Assembly: GCF_000092025.1 (NCBI RefSeq)
Contig: NC_003062.2
Location: 2,416,001 to 2,480,000 of the forward strand
Direction of reading: 5' to 3'
Origin: Agrobacterium fabrum str. C58
GTDB taxonomy: Bacteria > Pseudomonadota > Alphaproteobacteria > Rhizobiales > Rhizobiaceae
Length of the DNA: 64,000 nucleotides
Below, piece by piece: positions 18,147 through 27,564 of the stretch. Each line of letters starts with the position of its first letter. The stretch's first letter is position 1. The notes under the pieces were generated by a model, which saw only the letters and a program-made list of their open reading frames with translations, was not told the DNA's origin and ran no database searches. The translations under genes and the position numbers were made by a program.

Positions 18147-18186
18147 TAAGGTGGCAGCAGACAAGGCTGCCTGATAGGCCGCCCTG

Positions 18187-19581
18187 CTATGCCGCTCTTT
18201 CCGGCGCGGCGAACACCACCCGCGCCTTCAATCCGCGCCCGTCCGCGCCGTCTTCCAGCGTCAACCGCCCGCCAAACAGGCCGGCGATTTCCTCGATAAT
18301 GGCAAGGCCGAGGCCGGCACCGGGGGCGGCATTGGCTTCGCCGCGGGCGAAACGCTGGCGCACCATGGCGCGTTTTTCCGGGGGGATGCCGGGGCCGTTA
18401 TCCTCCACTTCCAGCCATACCGCACCCGCTGGCCCGCCGACGCGGACGGTAACTTCCGCCCCGCGCCCGGCATAATTGATGGCATTGGAAACGAGATTGC
18501 CGATCAACTCGCCGATCAAGAGCGGCTCGGCGGAAATGGTCGCCTCGCCCTCGCCTTCGAAACCGAGATCGATACCGGCGTCGGCTGCGCGCGGCACAAA
18601 ATCGGCCGTCACATTCTGAGCCACCGCCACGAGGTCGATGGCGGAAAAATCGTGTTTCTCGCTGGAGCCGGCGGCATCGATATTGGCCATGCGCAGGAGC
18701 TGGGCGAGGATATGTTCGGCATGAGCCACCGAAGCGCCGCCCTTCAGCGCCGCCGCCTGCGCCTCCTCAAGGCTTGCGGCGCGGGCGGAAAGCGCAAGCT
18801 GGGTGCTGATAATGGCGAGCGGCGTGCGCAGCTGGTGGCTGGCATTGCCGGTGAAATGCCGGAGCGCATCAAGCGCCGATTGCAGCCGCACCATGAACGA
18901 ATTGACGGTTTCCACCAGATTTTCCACCTCCACCGGCACGGATTGGCGGATGGGGTGCAGATCGTTCGGGCTGCGCTCGGCAATGGCTTCGCTGAGCCGG
19001 TAAAGCGGCCTGAGCGAAATCGTCACCGCGATCCAGACGATGATCGCCGCGCCCACGATCATCAACAGCAGGCGCAGCGCGGAGCGCAGGATGATCGCCT
19101 GCGCCAGCTGGCTGCGAGCAATCGTGGTTTCGGCAACGGTCACGGAAAACGGCACGGAATTGATGCCCGTGGAGGCAAAACGCCTGATAGCGGCGATGCG
19201 GATCGGCTCGTCGCGGAAGACGGCGTCCCGGTAGGCAGGCGTATCACCATTGGTGTTCTCCACCGTCGGCAGGGTCTGGTAACCGGTGAGGAATTGCCCG
19301 TTCGGCCCATCGACCCGGTAAAACACCCGGTCCTGCGCTGCAGATGTCAGCATTTCCAGCGCGACATAGGGAATATCGACTTCCAGCGAACCGTCCTCGG
19401 CCACCACCACCCGCTCGGCAATGGCAAGTGCGGAGCCTGATAGCACCCGGTCGGACACCACATTGGCGGTGTTGACCGCCTCGCGCCAGGTGTCGGTCAG
19501 CGCAACGCAGCCAATGATAGCTGTGGAGATGAGAAGCCAGCCTAACAGTCGCCGCCTGAGCGAATAGGCGGCCTGTCTCAT
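18187..19581 (-). CDS. tctE: TctE-type sensor histidine kinase
   Basis: 464 residues. TM1 at ~12-30 and TM2 at ~168-190 flank a periplasmic sensor of ~135 residues of the TctE/2CSK type. A HAMP-like segment follows. The phosphoacceptor is H249 in GNASHQLRTPL; the ATPase domain has N, G1 (DNGPGIPP) and G2 (GAGLGLAI) boxes. It overlaps the response-regulator gene by four bases. Placement close to tctCBA supports control of tricarboxylate uptake, as with Salmonella TctDE, but a divergent solute-binding protein gene is equally close. Confidence 0.88.
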   Translation of the reverse strand: MRQAAYSLRRRLLGWLLISTAIIGCVALTDTWREAVNTANVVSDRVLSGSALAIAERVVVAEDGSLEVDIPYVALEMLTSAAQDRVFYRVDGPNGQFLTGYQTLPTVENTNGDTPAYRDAVFRDEPIRIAAIRRFASTGINSVPFSVTVAETTIARSQLAQAIILRSALRLLLMIVGAAIIVWIAVTISLRPLYRLSEAIAERSPNDLHPIRQSVPVEVENLVETVNSFMVRLQSALDALRHFTGNASHQLRTPLAIISTQLALSARAASLEEAQAAALKGGASVAHAEHILAQLLRMANIDAAGSSEKHDFSAIDLVAVAQNVTADFVPRAADAGIDLGFEGEGEATISAEPLLIGELIGNLVSNAINYAGRGAEVTVRVGGPAGAVWLEVEDNGPGIPPEKRAMVRQRFARGEANAAPGAGLGLAIIEEIAGLFGGRLTLEDGADGRGLKARVVFAAPERAA

Positions 19582-20258
19582 TCAGCCATCTCCGGCAGCT
19601 TTTCCAGATAATAACCGATGCCGCGCGCCGTCTTCACCGTCAGCCCGTGGGGAGCGAGCCGCTTGCGCAGGCGGCTGACATATTGCTCGATGGCGTTGGC
19701 GGAAATATCGTCGTCGAAACCTGTGAGCGACTGCACGATCGCCTCCTTGGCGACCACCTTGCCCGCCCGCATGAACAGCACTTCGAGCAGCGCCACCTCG
19801 CGTGCCGGAATATCGAGCGGGCGCCCATCGGCCGAAAAGGTGCGCGACGTCAGATCGAACAGCACCTTGCCGAAACTAAGCGCGGAGGACCGCAGGCCGG
19901 CGTTGCGGCGCAAGAGCACCCGCACCCTTGCCTCGAATTCGGTGATGTCGAACGGCTTGATCATGTAGTCGTCGGCGCCGAGATCGAGCCCCTTGACCTT
20001 CTCCTCCGGCGTGCCGCGCGCCGTCAGGATCAGTACCGCCGCCTTATCTTGGCGCGAGCGCATGGAGCGCAGCACCTCGATACCGTCCATTTCCGGCAGG
20101 TTGAGATCGAGAATGACGAGGTCGAAACTTTCCGCCGCAATCGCCGCATCGGCCGAGGCGCCGTCTGAAACGACATCAACCGCATAACCACTGCCGCGCA
20201 GAAGGGCTGAAAGCCCTTCCGACAGCACCTGATTGTCCTCGACCAGCAAAATACGCAA
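19578..20258 (-). CDS. tctD: TctD-type response regulator (OmpR family)
   Basis: 226 residues. Receiver domain 1-115 with phosphoacceptor D51 (VILDLNLPEMDG) and conserved Thr/Lys (LTARG, IKPF); winged-helix DNA-binding domain ~125-220 (VSRLRKRL, TVKTARGIGYYL). The start is a TTG at 20258, placed by the ribosome site GGAGGGG and because LRILLVEDN is the normal receiver start; the longer in-frame ORF upstream has no homology-like content. It is the first gene of the regulator-kinase operon. Confidence 0.92.
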   Translation of the reverse strand: MRILLVEDNQVLSEGLSALLRGSGYAVDVVSDGASADAAIAAESFDLVILDLNLPEMDGIEVLRSMRSRQDKAAVLILTARGTPEEKVKGLDLGADDYMIKPFDITEFEARVRVLLRRNAGLRSSALSFGKVLFDLTSRTFSADGRPLDIPAREVALLEVLFMRAGKVVAKEAIVQSLTGFDDDISANAIEQYVSRLRKRLAPHGLTVKTARGIGYYLEKLPEMAE

Positions 20259-20338
20259 ATTTTCCCCTCCACAATATCCTAATTTAGCCAAGCCCTGCCC
20301 GCTTGTGAATGGCAAGCGCCTGCGGCATGATCTTTTCC

Positions 20339-21406
20339 ATGCGTATCTGCCTTTTTCTCTGCCTCTGTCTTTGCATGGCCTCACCCGCGCTTGCGCAGGT
20401 CGCCGTTTTCCCGGCCCTATCGGGCAAGACAGATGCCCAAACGCTGGTGGTCTATTCCTCTCTGGATGAACCGCTGGCGACGCCGATGATCGAAGGCTTT
20501 CAAAAGGCCAACCCCGATATTGCCGTCCATTACGAGGACATGCTGACCGGTGAAATCTACGACCGCATCGTCAAGGAAACCGATGCCGGCAAGAAGACCG
20601 CCGATTTCGCCTTCTCTTCCGCCATGGACCTGCAGGTGAAACTGAGCAATGACGGTTACGCCCAACGCTCGGATCTTGCCATGAGCGCCCGCTGGCCCGC
20701 CTGGGCGAACTGGCGCAACACGGCTTACGCGCTGACCTTCGAGCCGGCGGTCTTCGTCTACCACAAGCCGAGTTTCACCACCGAAAAACCGCCCGCCACC
20801 CGCGCCGAATTTGTCGATTATCTCGAACGCCACGCAAAAGAGGTGCATGGCCGCATCGCCACCTACGACATCGAGCGCTCCGGCGTCGGCTTCCTGTTCA
20901 TGTCAAGGGATCAGGAGCAGTTCGGCGATATATGGAGCGTCATCAAGGCCATGGGCGCGGCGGGCGTGAAGGTCTATTCCACCTCCTCGGCCATTCTGGA
21001 GCGTGTATCCGACGGCCGTTTCGTGCTGGGTTACAATATTCTCGGCTCCTATGCCGCAGACTGGGCCTCGCGCCACCCCGATGTCGGCATCGTGCTGCCG
21101 AAGGATTATACCGTGGTCATGTCGCGCATCGGATTGGTGCCGGAGGCCGCTGCCAATCCCGAGCTCGGCCGCCGTTACCTCGAATTCTTCATGTCCAAGG
21201 AAGGCCAGACGATCATGGCCCGGCAGCTGCAGATCCCGGCCGTCAGCCCTGAAGTGGCGGGTGAAAACACCGCCAACACCATGCAGGCCATCCATGGCGC
21301 GCAATTGCGGCCCGTGCCCGTCAGCCCCGGGCTTATGGTCTATCTGGATCAGGTCAAGCGCAGCCGGTTGATCGAACGCTGGAACGAAGCGTTGCGATCG
21401 CAATAG
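20339..21406 (+). CDS. ABC-type periplasmic solute-binding protein (iron(III)-binding-like family)
   Basis: 355 residues. Signal peptide MRICLFLCLCLCMASPALA. The mature protein reads LVVYSSLDEPLATPMIEGFQ, typical of the SBP_bac_8/Fe3+ (AfuA/FbpA) family. No permease or ATPase gene is adjacent. The gene faces away from the two-component operon across 80 bases. In other proteobacteria such orphan binding proteins sit beside TctD/TctE-like pairs and may present ligand to the kinase, which is my inference here. I prefer ATG 20339; another ATG four codons upstream is possible. Neither has a strong ribosome site. Confidence 0.85.
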   Translation: MRICLFLCLCLCMASPALAQVAVFPALSGKTDAQTLVVYSSLDEPLATPMIEGFQKANPDIAVHYEDMLTGEIYDRIVKETDAGKKTADFAFSSAMDLQVKLSNDGYAQRSDLAMSARWPAWANWRNTAYALTFEPAVFVYHKPSFTTEKPPATRAEFVDYLERHAKEVHGRIATYDIERSGVGFLFMSRDQEQFGDIWSVIKAMGAAGVKVYSTSSAILERVSDGRFVLGYNILGSYAADWASRHPDVGIVLPKDYTVVMSRIGLVPEAAANPELGRRYLEFFMSKEGQTIMARQLQIPAVSPEVAGENTANTMQAIHGAQLRPVPVSPGLMVYLDQVKRSRLIERWNEALRSQ

Positions 21407-21808
21407 CATCCCCGCCTCCCGCATCGCGGTGCTGGCCAAACGCACAAAGCTATCTCAAGTCATTGATTGAAAGAACGATTTTCGCCGTGCAAGCGCGCGT
21501 CGACTGAGCTTCTGTGACCCAGCAAAGGACTGAAGGAGCCAGTATTCCCCACATCCGAGTGGACGTTCCTCCTAAATTAATAGAGAGTAAATGAGTAAAG
21601 GCTTGCTTAGTGTCAGTTAAATGACAGCTTTTTATGATGCTCTGTAATCCTTCTTCATTCCGTGGAGGCGGAAGAAGATGCGGGAGGAAATCTTGAGAAC
21701 CGCCGGAACTCCGCGCTGCTGTGGCAGCGATGGATAAGCGCGTCCTGAAAGCCCCCCGCATAAACGAAAAACGACGCCCAAAAGGGCATCCTGAGGAGGG
21801 TTTTCCAA
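21407..21808. other. 400-base intergenic region upstream of tctC
   Basis: No supported gene. It contains a TGTCA-N6-TGACA palindrome at 21611-21626 followed by GCTTTTT. That could be a regulator site for tctCBA (TctD is the obvious candidate) or a weak terminator for the preceding gene. Confidence 0.5.
21611..21626. promoter_or_regulatory. Palindrome TGTCA-N6-TGACA upstream of tctC
   Basis: Perfect 5-bp inverted repeat about 185 bases before the tctC start. The T-rich stretch after it leaves a terminator reading open. Confidence 0.35.
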
Positions 21809-22753
21809 GTGAAGCATTTTCTTATCGGCACATTCCTGGCAGGCGTGATCGCTCTTCCGGCGGTTGCAGCGGATTACACCATCATTGCCCCGGCCAATCC
21901 CGGCGGCGGCTGGGACCAGACCGCACGCTCGCTGCAGACCGTGCTGCAGGAAGAAGGCATTTCCAAGAGCGTTCAGGTGCAGAACGTACCGGGCGCCGGC
22001 GGCACCATCGGGCTTGCGCAGTTCGCCAGCCAGCAGAAGGGCAATCCGAACGCCCTCATCGTCGGCGGTTACGTGATGGTCGGCGCGATCCTCACCAACA
22101 ACGCGCCCGTGACGCTGAAGGAAGTAACACCGATTGCTCGCCTGACCGGCGAATATGAAGCCATCGTTGTTCCGGCATCCTCGCCGCTGAAGACCATCGG
22201 CGACCTCGTCGACCAGCTGAAGAAGGACCCGGGCAGCGTTTCCTGGGGCGGCGGCTCCGCCGGCGGCACCGACCATATCGCCGTGGGCCTGATCGCCAAG
22301 GCGGCCGGCGTCGATCCGACCAAGATCAACTACATCGCCTATTCCGGCGGCGGCGAAGCGCTCGCCTCGATCCTCGGCTCGCAGGTCACGGCCGGCATTT
22401 CGAGCTATGGCGAATTCGAAAGCCAGGTCAAGGCCGGCACGCTGCGCCTGCTTGCCGTTTCCAGCGAAGAAAAGCTGGACGGTGTTGATGCACCGACGCT
22501 CAAGGAAAGCGGCCTTGATGTCGTCGTCCAGAACTGGCGCATGGTCGCCGCTCCTCCCGGCCTGACGCCGGAGCAGGAAAAGGCCGTCAATGCCGACATC
22601 GAAAAGCTGGTGAAATCCGCCAAGTGGCAGGAAACCCTGAAGACCAAGAGCTGGATGGACACCTATCTCGCCGGTGACGAATTCAAGGCGCAGCTCGCCA
22701 AGGACACCGACGCCACCGCCGCCATCCTCAAAGACATCGGACTGGTAAAATGA
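21809..22753 (+). CDS. tctC: Tripartite tricarboxylate transporter binding protein TctC
   Basis: 314 residues with a signal peptide (MKHFLIGTFLAGVIALPAVAA) and the Bug/TctC fold: YTIIAPANPGGGWDQTARSLQ is the family ligand loop and VPGAGGTIGLAQ follows. It captures citrate-like carboxylates in the periplasm. It starts at GTG, behind AGGAGGG with a 7-9 base spacing. It overlaps tctB by four bases in the operon tctC-tctB-tctA. Confidence 0.94.
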   Translation: MKHFLIGTFLAGVIALPAVAADYTIIAPANPGGGWDQTARSLQTVLQEEGISKSVQVQNVPGAGGTIGLAQFASQQKGNPNALIVGGYVMVGAILTNNAPVTLKEVTPIARLTGEYEAIVVPASSPLKTIGDLVDQLKKDPGSVSWGGGSAGGTDHIAVGLIAKAAGVDPTKINYIAYSGGGEALASILGSQVTAGISSYGEFESQVKAGTLRLLAVSSEEKLDGVDAPTLKESGLDVVVQNWRMVAAPPGLTPEQEKAVNADIEKLVKSAKWQETLKTKSWMDTYLAGDEFKAQLAKDTDATAAILKDIGLVK

Positions 22754-23244
22754 GCCAGGGTTCCAACCCTCTAGAGCATCAAAAGCGCCGCCCTGACTGG
22801 GCGGCGCTGGCGATCGCCGTCTTCCTCGTCATCATCGCCTGCGTGATATTCTGGGATAGCGCCCGTCTCGCCAGCGTCACGGGTTATTCGCCGGTCGGCC
22901 CGGCAACGGTGCCTTACGCCATCGGTTTCTGTCTTGTCGGCCTGGCGCTGTGGACAGCCGTCGAGGCATGGCGCGGTGATTTTCCCGAACGCGACAAACA
23001 GGAAATCGCCCCGGTCATCTGGGTCGTCGCCGGCCTTGCCGCGCAGATGCTGCTGCTGAACGTCGCCGGTTTCTCCATCGCCACCGGACTGTTGTTTGCC
23101 TTCACGGCACGCGCCTTCGGCAAACGCAAGCTCTGGTTCTCCATCCCTGTTGGCATCGTGCTGAGTTTTGCCATCTGGGTCGTTTTCGCGCAGCTGCTGC
23201 AACTTTCGCTGCCCGCAGGACCTCTGGAACGGCTGTTTTTCTGA
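22750..23244 (+). CDS. tctB: Tripartite tricarboxylate transporter small subunit TctB
   Basis: 164 residues with four predicted TM helices (about 20-38, 55-75, 93-112 and 125-155), the TctB architecture. The conserved start of the domain ([26 protein letters not shown]) matches the family. The ATG overlaps the tctC stop (ATGA). It pairs with TctA in the inner membrane. Confidence 0.92.
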   Translation: MSQGSNPLEHQKRRPDWAALAIAVFLVIIACVIFWDSARLASVTGYSPVGPATVPYAIGFCLVGLALWTAVEAWRGDFPERDKQEIAPVIWVVAGLAAQMLLLNVAGFSIATGLLFAFTARAFGKRKLWFSIPVGIVLSFAIWVVFAQLLQLSLPAGPLERLFF

Positions 23245-23350
23245 CAGCCATTCCAGCCACTATTCGAGATCACAGGAACCGCCGGCGCGCGATGACGCAT
23301 ATGCCAGCCGTTCCGCCCGCCCTTCTGCTCGACTTGGGGGACATCTGCCC

Positions 23351-24868
23351 ATGAGTACCTTTGAATTCCTGCTGCACGGTCTTGAGGTTGCCGCCCAACC
23401 CATGAACCTGCTCTACGCGCTGATCGGCGTGACACTCGGCACCGCCGTCGGCGTTCTGCCCGGCATCGGCCCGGCGCTGACCGTGGCGCTGCTTCTGCCC
23501 GTCACCTACAGGCTCGATCCCGCCGGTTCGCTCATCATGTTCGCCGGCATCTATTATGGCGGCATGTATGGCGGCTCGACCACGTCGATCCTGCTCAACA
23601 CGCCAGGCGAAAGCGCCTCGATCGTCACGGCACTCGAAGGCAACAAGATGGCCCGCAAGGGCAGAGGCGGACCGGCATTGGCCACCGCCGCCATCGGCTC
23701 CTTCGTCGCCGGCCTCATCGCCACGATCGCCCTTGCCTTTGTCGCCCCTTACATCGTCAAGCTGGCGCTGGTGTTCGGCCCGCGCGAATATTTCGCGTTG
23801 ATGGTGCTCGCCTTCGTCACCGTTTCTTCCGCCTTCGGGGATTCGGCGCTGCGCGGTCTCACCTCGCTGTTCATCGGCTTTGCGCTTGCCATCGTCGGCA
23901 TCGACCAGCTGACCGGGCAGACCCGCATGAGCTTCGGCATTCCCGACCTGCTCGACGGCGTCGAAGTGACGACGCTTGCAGTCGCCATGTTCGCCATCGG
24001 CGAAACGCTGTTCATCGTCGCACAGGGCAATAGCGGCGACGAAAAGGTCGAGGCCGTCAAAGGCTCGGTCTGGATGAGCGCGCAGGACTGGGCGCGCTCC
24101 TGGAAGCCTTGGCTGCGCGGCACGTTGATCGGTTTCCCCATCGGCGCGATGCCGGCGGGCGGTGCTGAAATCGGCACCTTCCTCTCCTATGCGACCGAAA
24201 AGAAACTGACCAAATATCCGGAAGAATTCGGTCACGGCGCCATCGAAGGCGTCGCCGGCCCCGAAGCCGCCAACAATGCCTCCGCCGCCGGTACGCTCGT
24301 GCCGCTGTTGACGCTCGGCCTGCCGACGACGGCGACCGCCGCCATCATGCTCGCGGGTTTCCAGCAGTTCGGCCTGCAACCGGGTCCCCTGCTGTTCGCC
24401 ACCAATCCGCAGCTCGTCTGGGGCCTGATCGCCAGCCTGTTCATCGCCAATCTGATGCTGCTGGTGCTCAACTTGCCGCTCGTCGGCCTGTGGGTGAAGC
24501 TGCTGACCATTCCGAAACCCTGGCTTTATGCCGGCATCCTGCTGTTCGCCACCCTCGGCACCATCGGCGCCAACCCGTCGGTGTTCGAACTCGGCATGCT
24601 GCTCGCCTTCGGTATCCTCGGCTATATCATGCGCATCTTCGGTTATCCGATTGCGCCTGCGGTCGTTGGCCTCATCCTCGGTCCGCTTGCCGAACAGCAG
24701 CTTCGCCGTGCCCTTGCCATCGGCCAGGGTGACCCGACCGTGTTGCTCACTTCGCCGATCGCCGTCGGCCTGTTCATCGTGGCGGCTGCCGCCTTCATCG
24801 TCCCGCTGATCATGCGTATCCGCGGCCGCGGCGAGGTGCTGTCGCAGCTTGCCGCCAACGAGGACTGA
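23351..24868 (+). CDS. tctA: Tripartite tricarboxylate transporter large subunit TctA
   Basis: 505 residues and about twelve TM helices. The family signature is intact: [40 protein letters not shown] and the symmetric later copy [20 protein letters not shown]. TctA drives Na+- or H+-coupled carboxylate uptake. I start at the ATG at 23351 (GGGGGA upstream); the long open frame before it is inside tctB. A strong terminator follows. Confidence 0.96.
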   Translation: MSTFEFLLHGLEVAAQPMNLLYALIGVTLGTAVGVLPGIGPALTVALLLPVTYRLDPAGSLIMFAGIYYGGMYGGSTTSILLNTPGESASIVTALEGNKMARKGRGGPALATAAIGSFVAGLIATIALAFVAPYIVKLALVFGPREYFALMVLAFVTVSSAFGDSALRGLTSLFIGFALAIVGIDQLTGQTRMSFGIPDLLDGVEVTTLAVAMFAIGETLFIVAQGNSGDEKVEAVKGSVWMSAQDWARSWKPWLRGTLIGFPIGAMPAGGAEIGTFLSYATEKKLTKYPEEFGHGAIEGVAGPEAANNASAAGTLVPLLTLGLPTTATAAIMLAGFQQFGLQPGPLLFATNPQLVWGLIASLFIANLMLLVLNLPLVGLWVKLLTIPKPWLYAGILLFATLGTIGANPSVFELGMLLAFGILGYIMRIFGYPIAPAVVGLILGPLAEQQLRRALAIGQGDPTVLLTSPIAVGLFIVAAAAFIVPLIMRIRGRGEVLSQLAANED

Positions 24869-24894
24869 GAAACCGGAAACCTCCCAAGGCAACT

Positions 24895-24927
24895 GGCCCC
24901 GTATCTCCGGATACGGGGCCTTTTTTT
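24895..24927 (+). terminator. Terminator of the tctCBA operon
   Basis: Stem GGCCCCGTATC / GATACGGGGCC followed by seven T. Confidence 0.92.
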
Positions 24928-24998
24928 GTTCACGCCAACGGGATGTGAAGCGCGGGCGCGACCGTGATATGATTCCGCCCCAAACGCAGGAGAAAAAC

Positions 24999-25259
24999 AT
25001 GCGCACGATCGCAATCATGATGGTTCTGGCGCTCGCCGGCTGCGCCACCGCGGCACCCGATGTGGAACCCATTCCCGGCAGCATCACCTATGGTGGACAG
25101 CCGCGAACCAAACTGACCAAATCCCCAATCGGCAGCACGCTTAGCAACGAATTCGTGATGGGTGACGGGCGGCTGGCGATTGAAACTTATCGGGTGCAGC
25201 CGGACCGGTCCCTCAAGCTCGAGAGACGGGAAATCGTTGGCGACTGGCCGCAGGATTGA
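24999..25259 (+). CDS. Small lipoprotein of unknown function
   Basis: 86 residues from an ATG behind GCAGGAGAA. MRTIAIMMVLALAGCATA is a lipoprotein signal with lipobox LAGC. The mature ~70 residues contain ITYGGQPRTKLTKSP and end ERREIVGDWPQD. No family is recognised. It lies after the tct terminator with its own ribosome site, so it is probably a separate gene. The in-frame ATG ten codons upstream is unlikely because it would bury the signal peptide. Confidence 0.78.
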   Translation: MRTIAIMMVLALAGCATAAPDVEPIPGSITYGGQPRTKLTKSPIGSTLSNEFVMGDGRLAIETYRVQPDRSLKLERREIVGDWPQD

Positions 25260-25330
25260 GGGGACGCAGTCCATGCGCTCACACCCAGCCTTACTACCCC
25301 GGCCGACCACCCCTTTCCCGCTCACGGCAA

Positions 25331-25347
25331 TTCAGAACCGTTCTAAA
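25331..25347. promoter_or_regulatory. Irr-box (ICE)-like palindrome before the siderophore importer
   Basis: TTCAGAA-CCG-TTCTAAA is a 7-3-7 inverted repeat with a single mismatch. It resembles the iron control element TTTAGAA-N3-TTCTAAA that I recall for Irr in alphaproteobacteria. It lies about 110 bases before the binding-protein start codon. Confidence 0.5.
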
Positions 25348-25458
25348 ACATAATTTTGATTTCCGCCGACCTTGCCAATAAAGCTGACAGCGAACATCAA
25401 GTTAACCCGTCGGGACAACCTTCCGCCGGCTCAGAACCATATTGCAAGGGACGTATTC

Positions 25459-26397
25459 GTGGCCATCAACTTCACCTTCCCCGTTCGGCTGCTGGCGGCA
25501 GCGGCCTTCAGCCTTGGCGCAATGACGGCGAGTGCCGAGGAAATGACGATCAGGCATGCGCAGGGCGAAACCGTGCTGAAAGCGGCACCGAAGAAGGTTC
25601 TAGTTCTGGATATTCCCTCGCTCGACAATCTCGATGCACTCGGTGTCGAGCCCGCCGGTGTCGTCGGTTCCAACCTGCCCGCCTATCTGCAGAAATATGC
25701 CGACGGCAAATATCTCAAGGTTGGAACGCTGTTCGAGCCCGATTACGAGGCGATCAATGCGGCCGAGGCGGACCTCGTCATCGTCGGCGGCCGTTCGCGG
25801 GCGAAATATCCCGACGTTTCGAAGATCACGCCCGCCGTCGACATGTCGATCGATTCCAAGGAATTCATCGCAAGCGTCAAAGGCAATATCACCAAGCTCG
25901 GCGATATCTTCGGCAAGCAGGAAGAAGCCAAGAAGCTCGATGTCGCCATCGATGAAAAGGTCGCAAGACTGAAGGAGATCGCCCCGAATTCCGGCACGGC
26001 GATGATCCTCCTGACCAATGCCGGCAAGGTCGGCGTTTATGGCCCGAGCTCCCGCACCGGCTGGCTGCACACCGAAATCGGCTTCAAGCCGGTCGCCGCC
26101 GACATTGATGACCGTTTCGACCGCGGCGATGTCGTCTCCTTCGAATATCTGGCCGAGGTCAATCCCGAATGGCTGTTCGTGATCGACCGTGACGCCGGTA
26201 TCGGCCGCGCGACCGACCCCGGCAAGGCGGCCGCACAGGTGCTGGATAACGAACTGGTCCACCAGACCAATGCCTGGAAGAAAAAGCAGATCGTCTATCT
26301 CGATCCGCAGGCAGCCTATATCGTCAGCAGCGGTTATACAGCGCTTACCACTTTGCTCGATCAAGTCTACAAGGCCGTCTCCGAGAAGAAGTCGTAA
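25459..26397 (+). CDS. Fe-siderophore ABC importer, periplasmic binding protein (FatB/CeuE-like)
   Basis: 312 residues beginning at GTG 25459 (AAGGGA upstream), which starts directly with a signal peptide (MAINFTFPVRLLAAAAFSLG, cleaved near ASA). The mature part has the cluster A-II/FatB-type fold: KKVLVLDIPSLDNLDALGV and the EADLVIVGGRSRAKY hinge region. It binds a ferric siderophore (catechol or carboxylate types in relatives such as YclQ/FatB). First gene of a four-gene importer; a palindromic repeat separates it from the permease genes. Confidence 0.92.
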   Translation: MAINFTFPVRLLAAAAFSLGAMTASAEEMTIRHAQGETVLKAAPKKVLVLDIPSLDNLDALGVEPAGVVGSNLPAYLQKYADGKYLKVGTLFEPDYEAINAAEADLVIVGGRSRAKYPDVSKITPAVDMSIDSKEFIASVKGNITKLGDIFGKQEEAKKLDVAIDEKVARLKEIAPNSGTAMILLTNAGKVGVYGPSSRTGWLHTEIGFKPVAADIDDRFDRGDVVSFEYLAEVNPEWLFVIDRDAGIGRATDPGKAAAQVLDNELVHQTNAWKKKQIVYLDPQAAYIVSSGYTALTTLLDQVYKAVSEKKS

Positions 26398-26438
26398 ACA
26401 CCGTAGGCACCTGTTTCTGAAGGCTGCGCCAAACTCCG

Positions 26439-26525
26439 CGTCATCCTCGGCCCTGTGCCGAAGATCTAATCACATCGAATTAAATCAATCGGTTGCAGAT
26501 CCTCGGGCCAAGCCCGAGGATGACG
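26439..26525. repeat. Palindromic repeat family B, copy 1
   Basis: About 87 bases with ends CGTCATCCTCGG and CCCGAGGATGACG and the internal marker AATCGGTTGCAGAT. Two related copies lie at 49700-49787 and 54320-54405. This copy sits inside the siderophore importer operon, between the binding-protein and permease genes. Confidence 0.85.
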
Positions 26526-26598
26526 GAGGAGAGGTCTGGCCCCCCTCAATACCCTGCGAGGTCGCCTGAACGTCTACCAATTTCGAAACATCACCAAC

Positions 26599-27564
26599 GT
26601 GAAATCCCTGCCCCTCATATCAGCTCTTCTTCTGGCTCTGGCGCTCGCCATCACCAGCCTGTTCGTCGGCGTCAGCAATGTGTCGCTCGCCACGCTTTTT
26701 GCGCAGGACACCAGCGCCGACGCCCTGCGCGTGCTGGTGGTCAGCCGCATTCCCCGCACACTGGCGCTGATCCTCGCCGGCAGCTCGATGGCGATTGCCG
26801 GTCTCATCATGCAGATGTTGGTGCGCAACCGTTTCGTGGAACCGTCAACGGCAGGCACCACCGAATCCGCCGGCCTTGGCCTTCTGGTCGTCACCCTGCT
26901 TGCGCCCGAAACGCCCATCTTCGGCAAGATGCTGGTGGCCGCGGCCTTCGCGCTGGCAGGCACCGCGCTGTTCCTGCGTATTCTGAGACAGGTGCCGCTG
27001 CGCGACGTGCTGCTGGTGCCGCTGATCGGCATCATGCTGGGCGGCGTCATTGCCGCCATCACCACCTTCTTCGCCTATCGTTTCGACCTGCTGCAATCAC
27101 TCGGCGCCTGGATGACCGGGGATTTTTCCGGCGTGCTGCGCGGCCGTTATGAGTTGCTGTGGGTCGGTTTCCTCTTCGCCATCGCCGCCTATCTCGCCGC
27201 AGACCGCTTCACCGTGGCCGGCATGGGAGGCGATTTCACCACCAATCTCGGCCTCAACTATCGCCGGGTCATGGCGCTTGGCCTCACCATCGTTTCGCTG
27301 GTCAGCGCGGTGGTGGTGGTCACGGTCGGCATGATCCCCTTTCTCGGCCTGATCGTGCCGAATGTCGTCAGCCTGATGATCGGCGACAATATGCGCCGCT
27401 CGGTGCCCTGGGTGGCAACGCTCGGCGCGGTCTTCGTGCTTTCCTGCGATATCATCGGCCGGACCGTGCGCGCACCTTACGAAATCCCTATCGGAACCGT
27501 GGTCGGCGTCATCGGCAGCGCGCTGTTCCTCTATCTCTTGCTGCGGAAACGTCACCATGCATGA
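26599..27564 (+). CDS. Fe-siderophore ABC importer, permease 1 (FatD/CeuB-like)
   Basis: 321 residues, about nine TM helices, FecCD family. RIPRTLALILAGSSMAIAG and FLGLIVPNVVSLMIGDNMRR (loop contacting the ATPase) are characteristic. It starts at GTG with only a weak ribosome site after the repeat element, but the frame is open only a little further upstream. It overlaps the second permease gene by eight bases, so the two are translated together as a heterodimer. Confidence 0.93.
   Translation: MKSLPLISALLLALALAITSLFVGVSNVSLATLFAQDTSADALRVLVVSRIPRTLALILAGSSMAIAGLIMQMLVRNRFVEPSTAGTTESAGLGLLVVTLLAPETPIFGKMLVAAAFALAGTALFLRILRQVPLRDVLLVPLIGIMLGGVIAAITTFFAYRFDLLQSLGAWMTGDFSGVLRGRYELLWVGFLFAIAAYLAADRFTVAGMGGDFTTNLGLNYRRVMALGLTIVSLVSAVVVVTVGMIPFLGLIVPNVVSLMIGDNMRRSVPWVATLGAVFVLSCDIIGRTVRAPYEIPIGTVVGVIGSALFLYLLLRKRHHA

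Noticed and set aside
23270-25087. 605-codon minus-strand ORF opposite tctA
   Set aside because: Antisense to a clear TctA gene, with low-complexity Arg/Gly/Asp-rich product typical of reversed membrane-protein codons.
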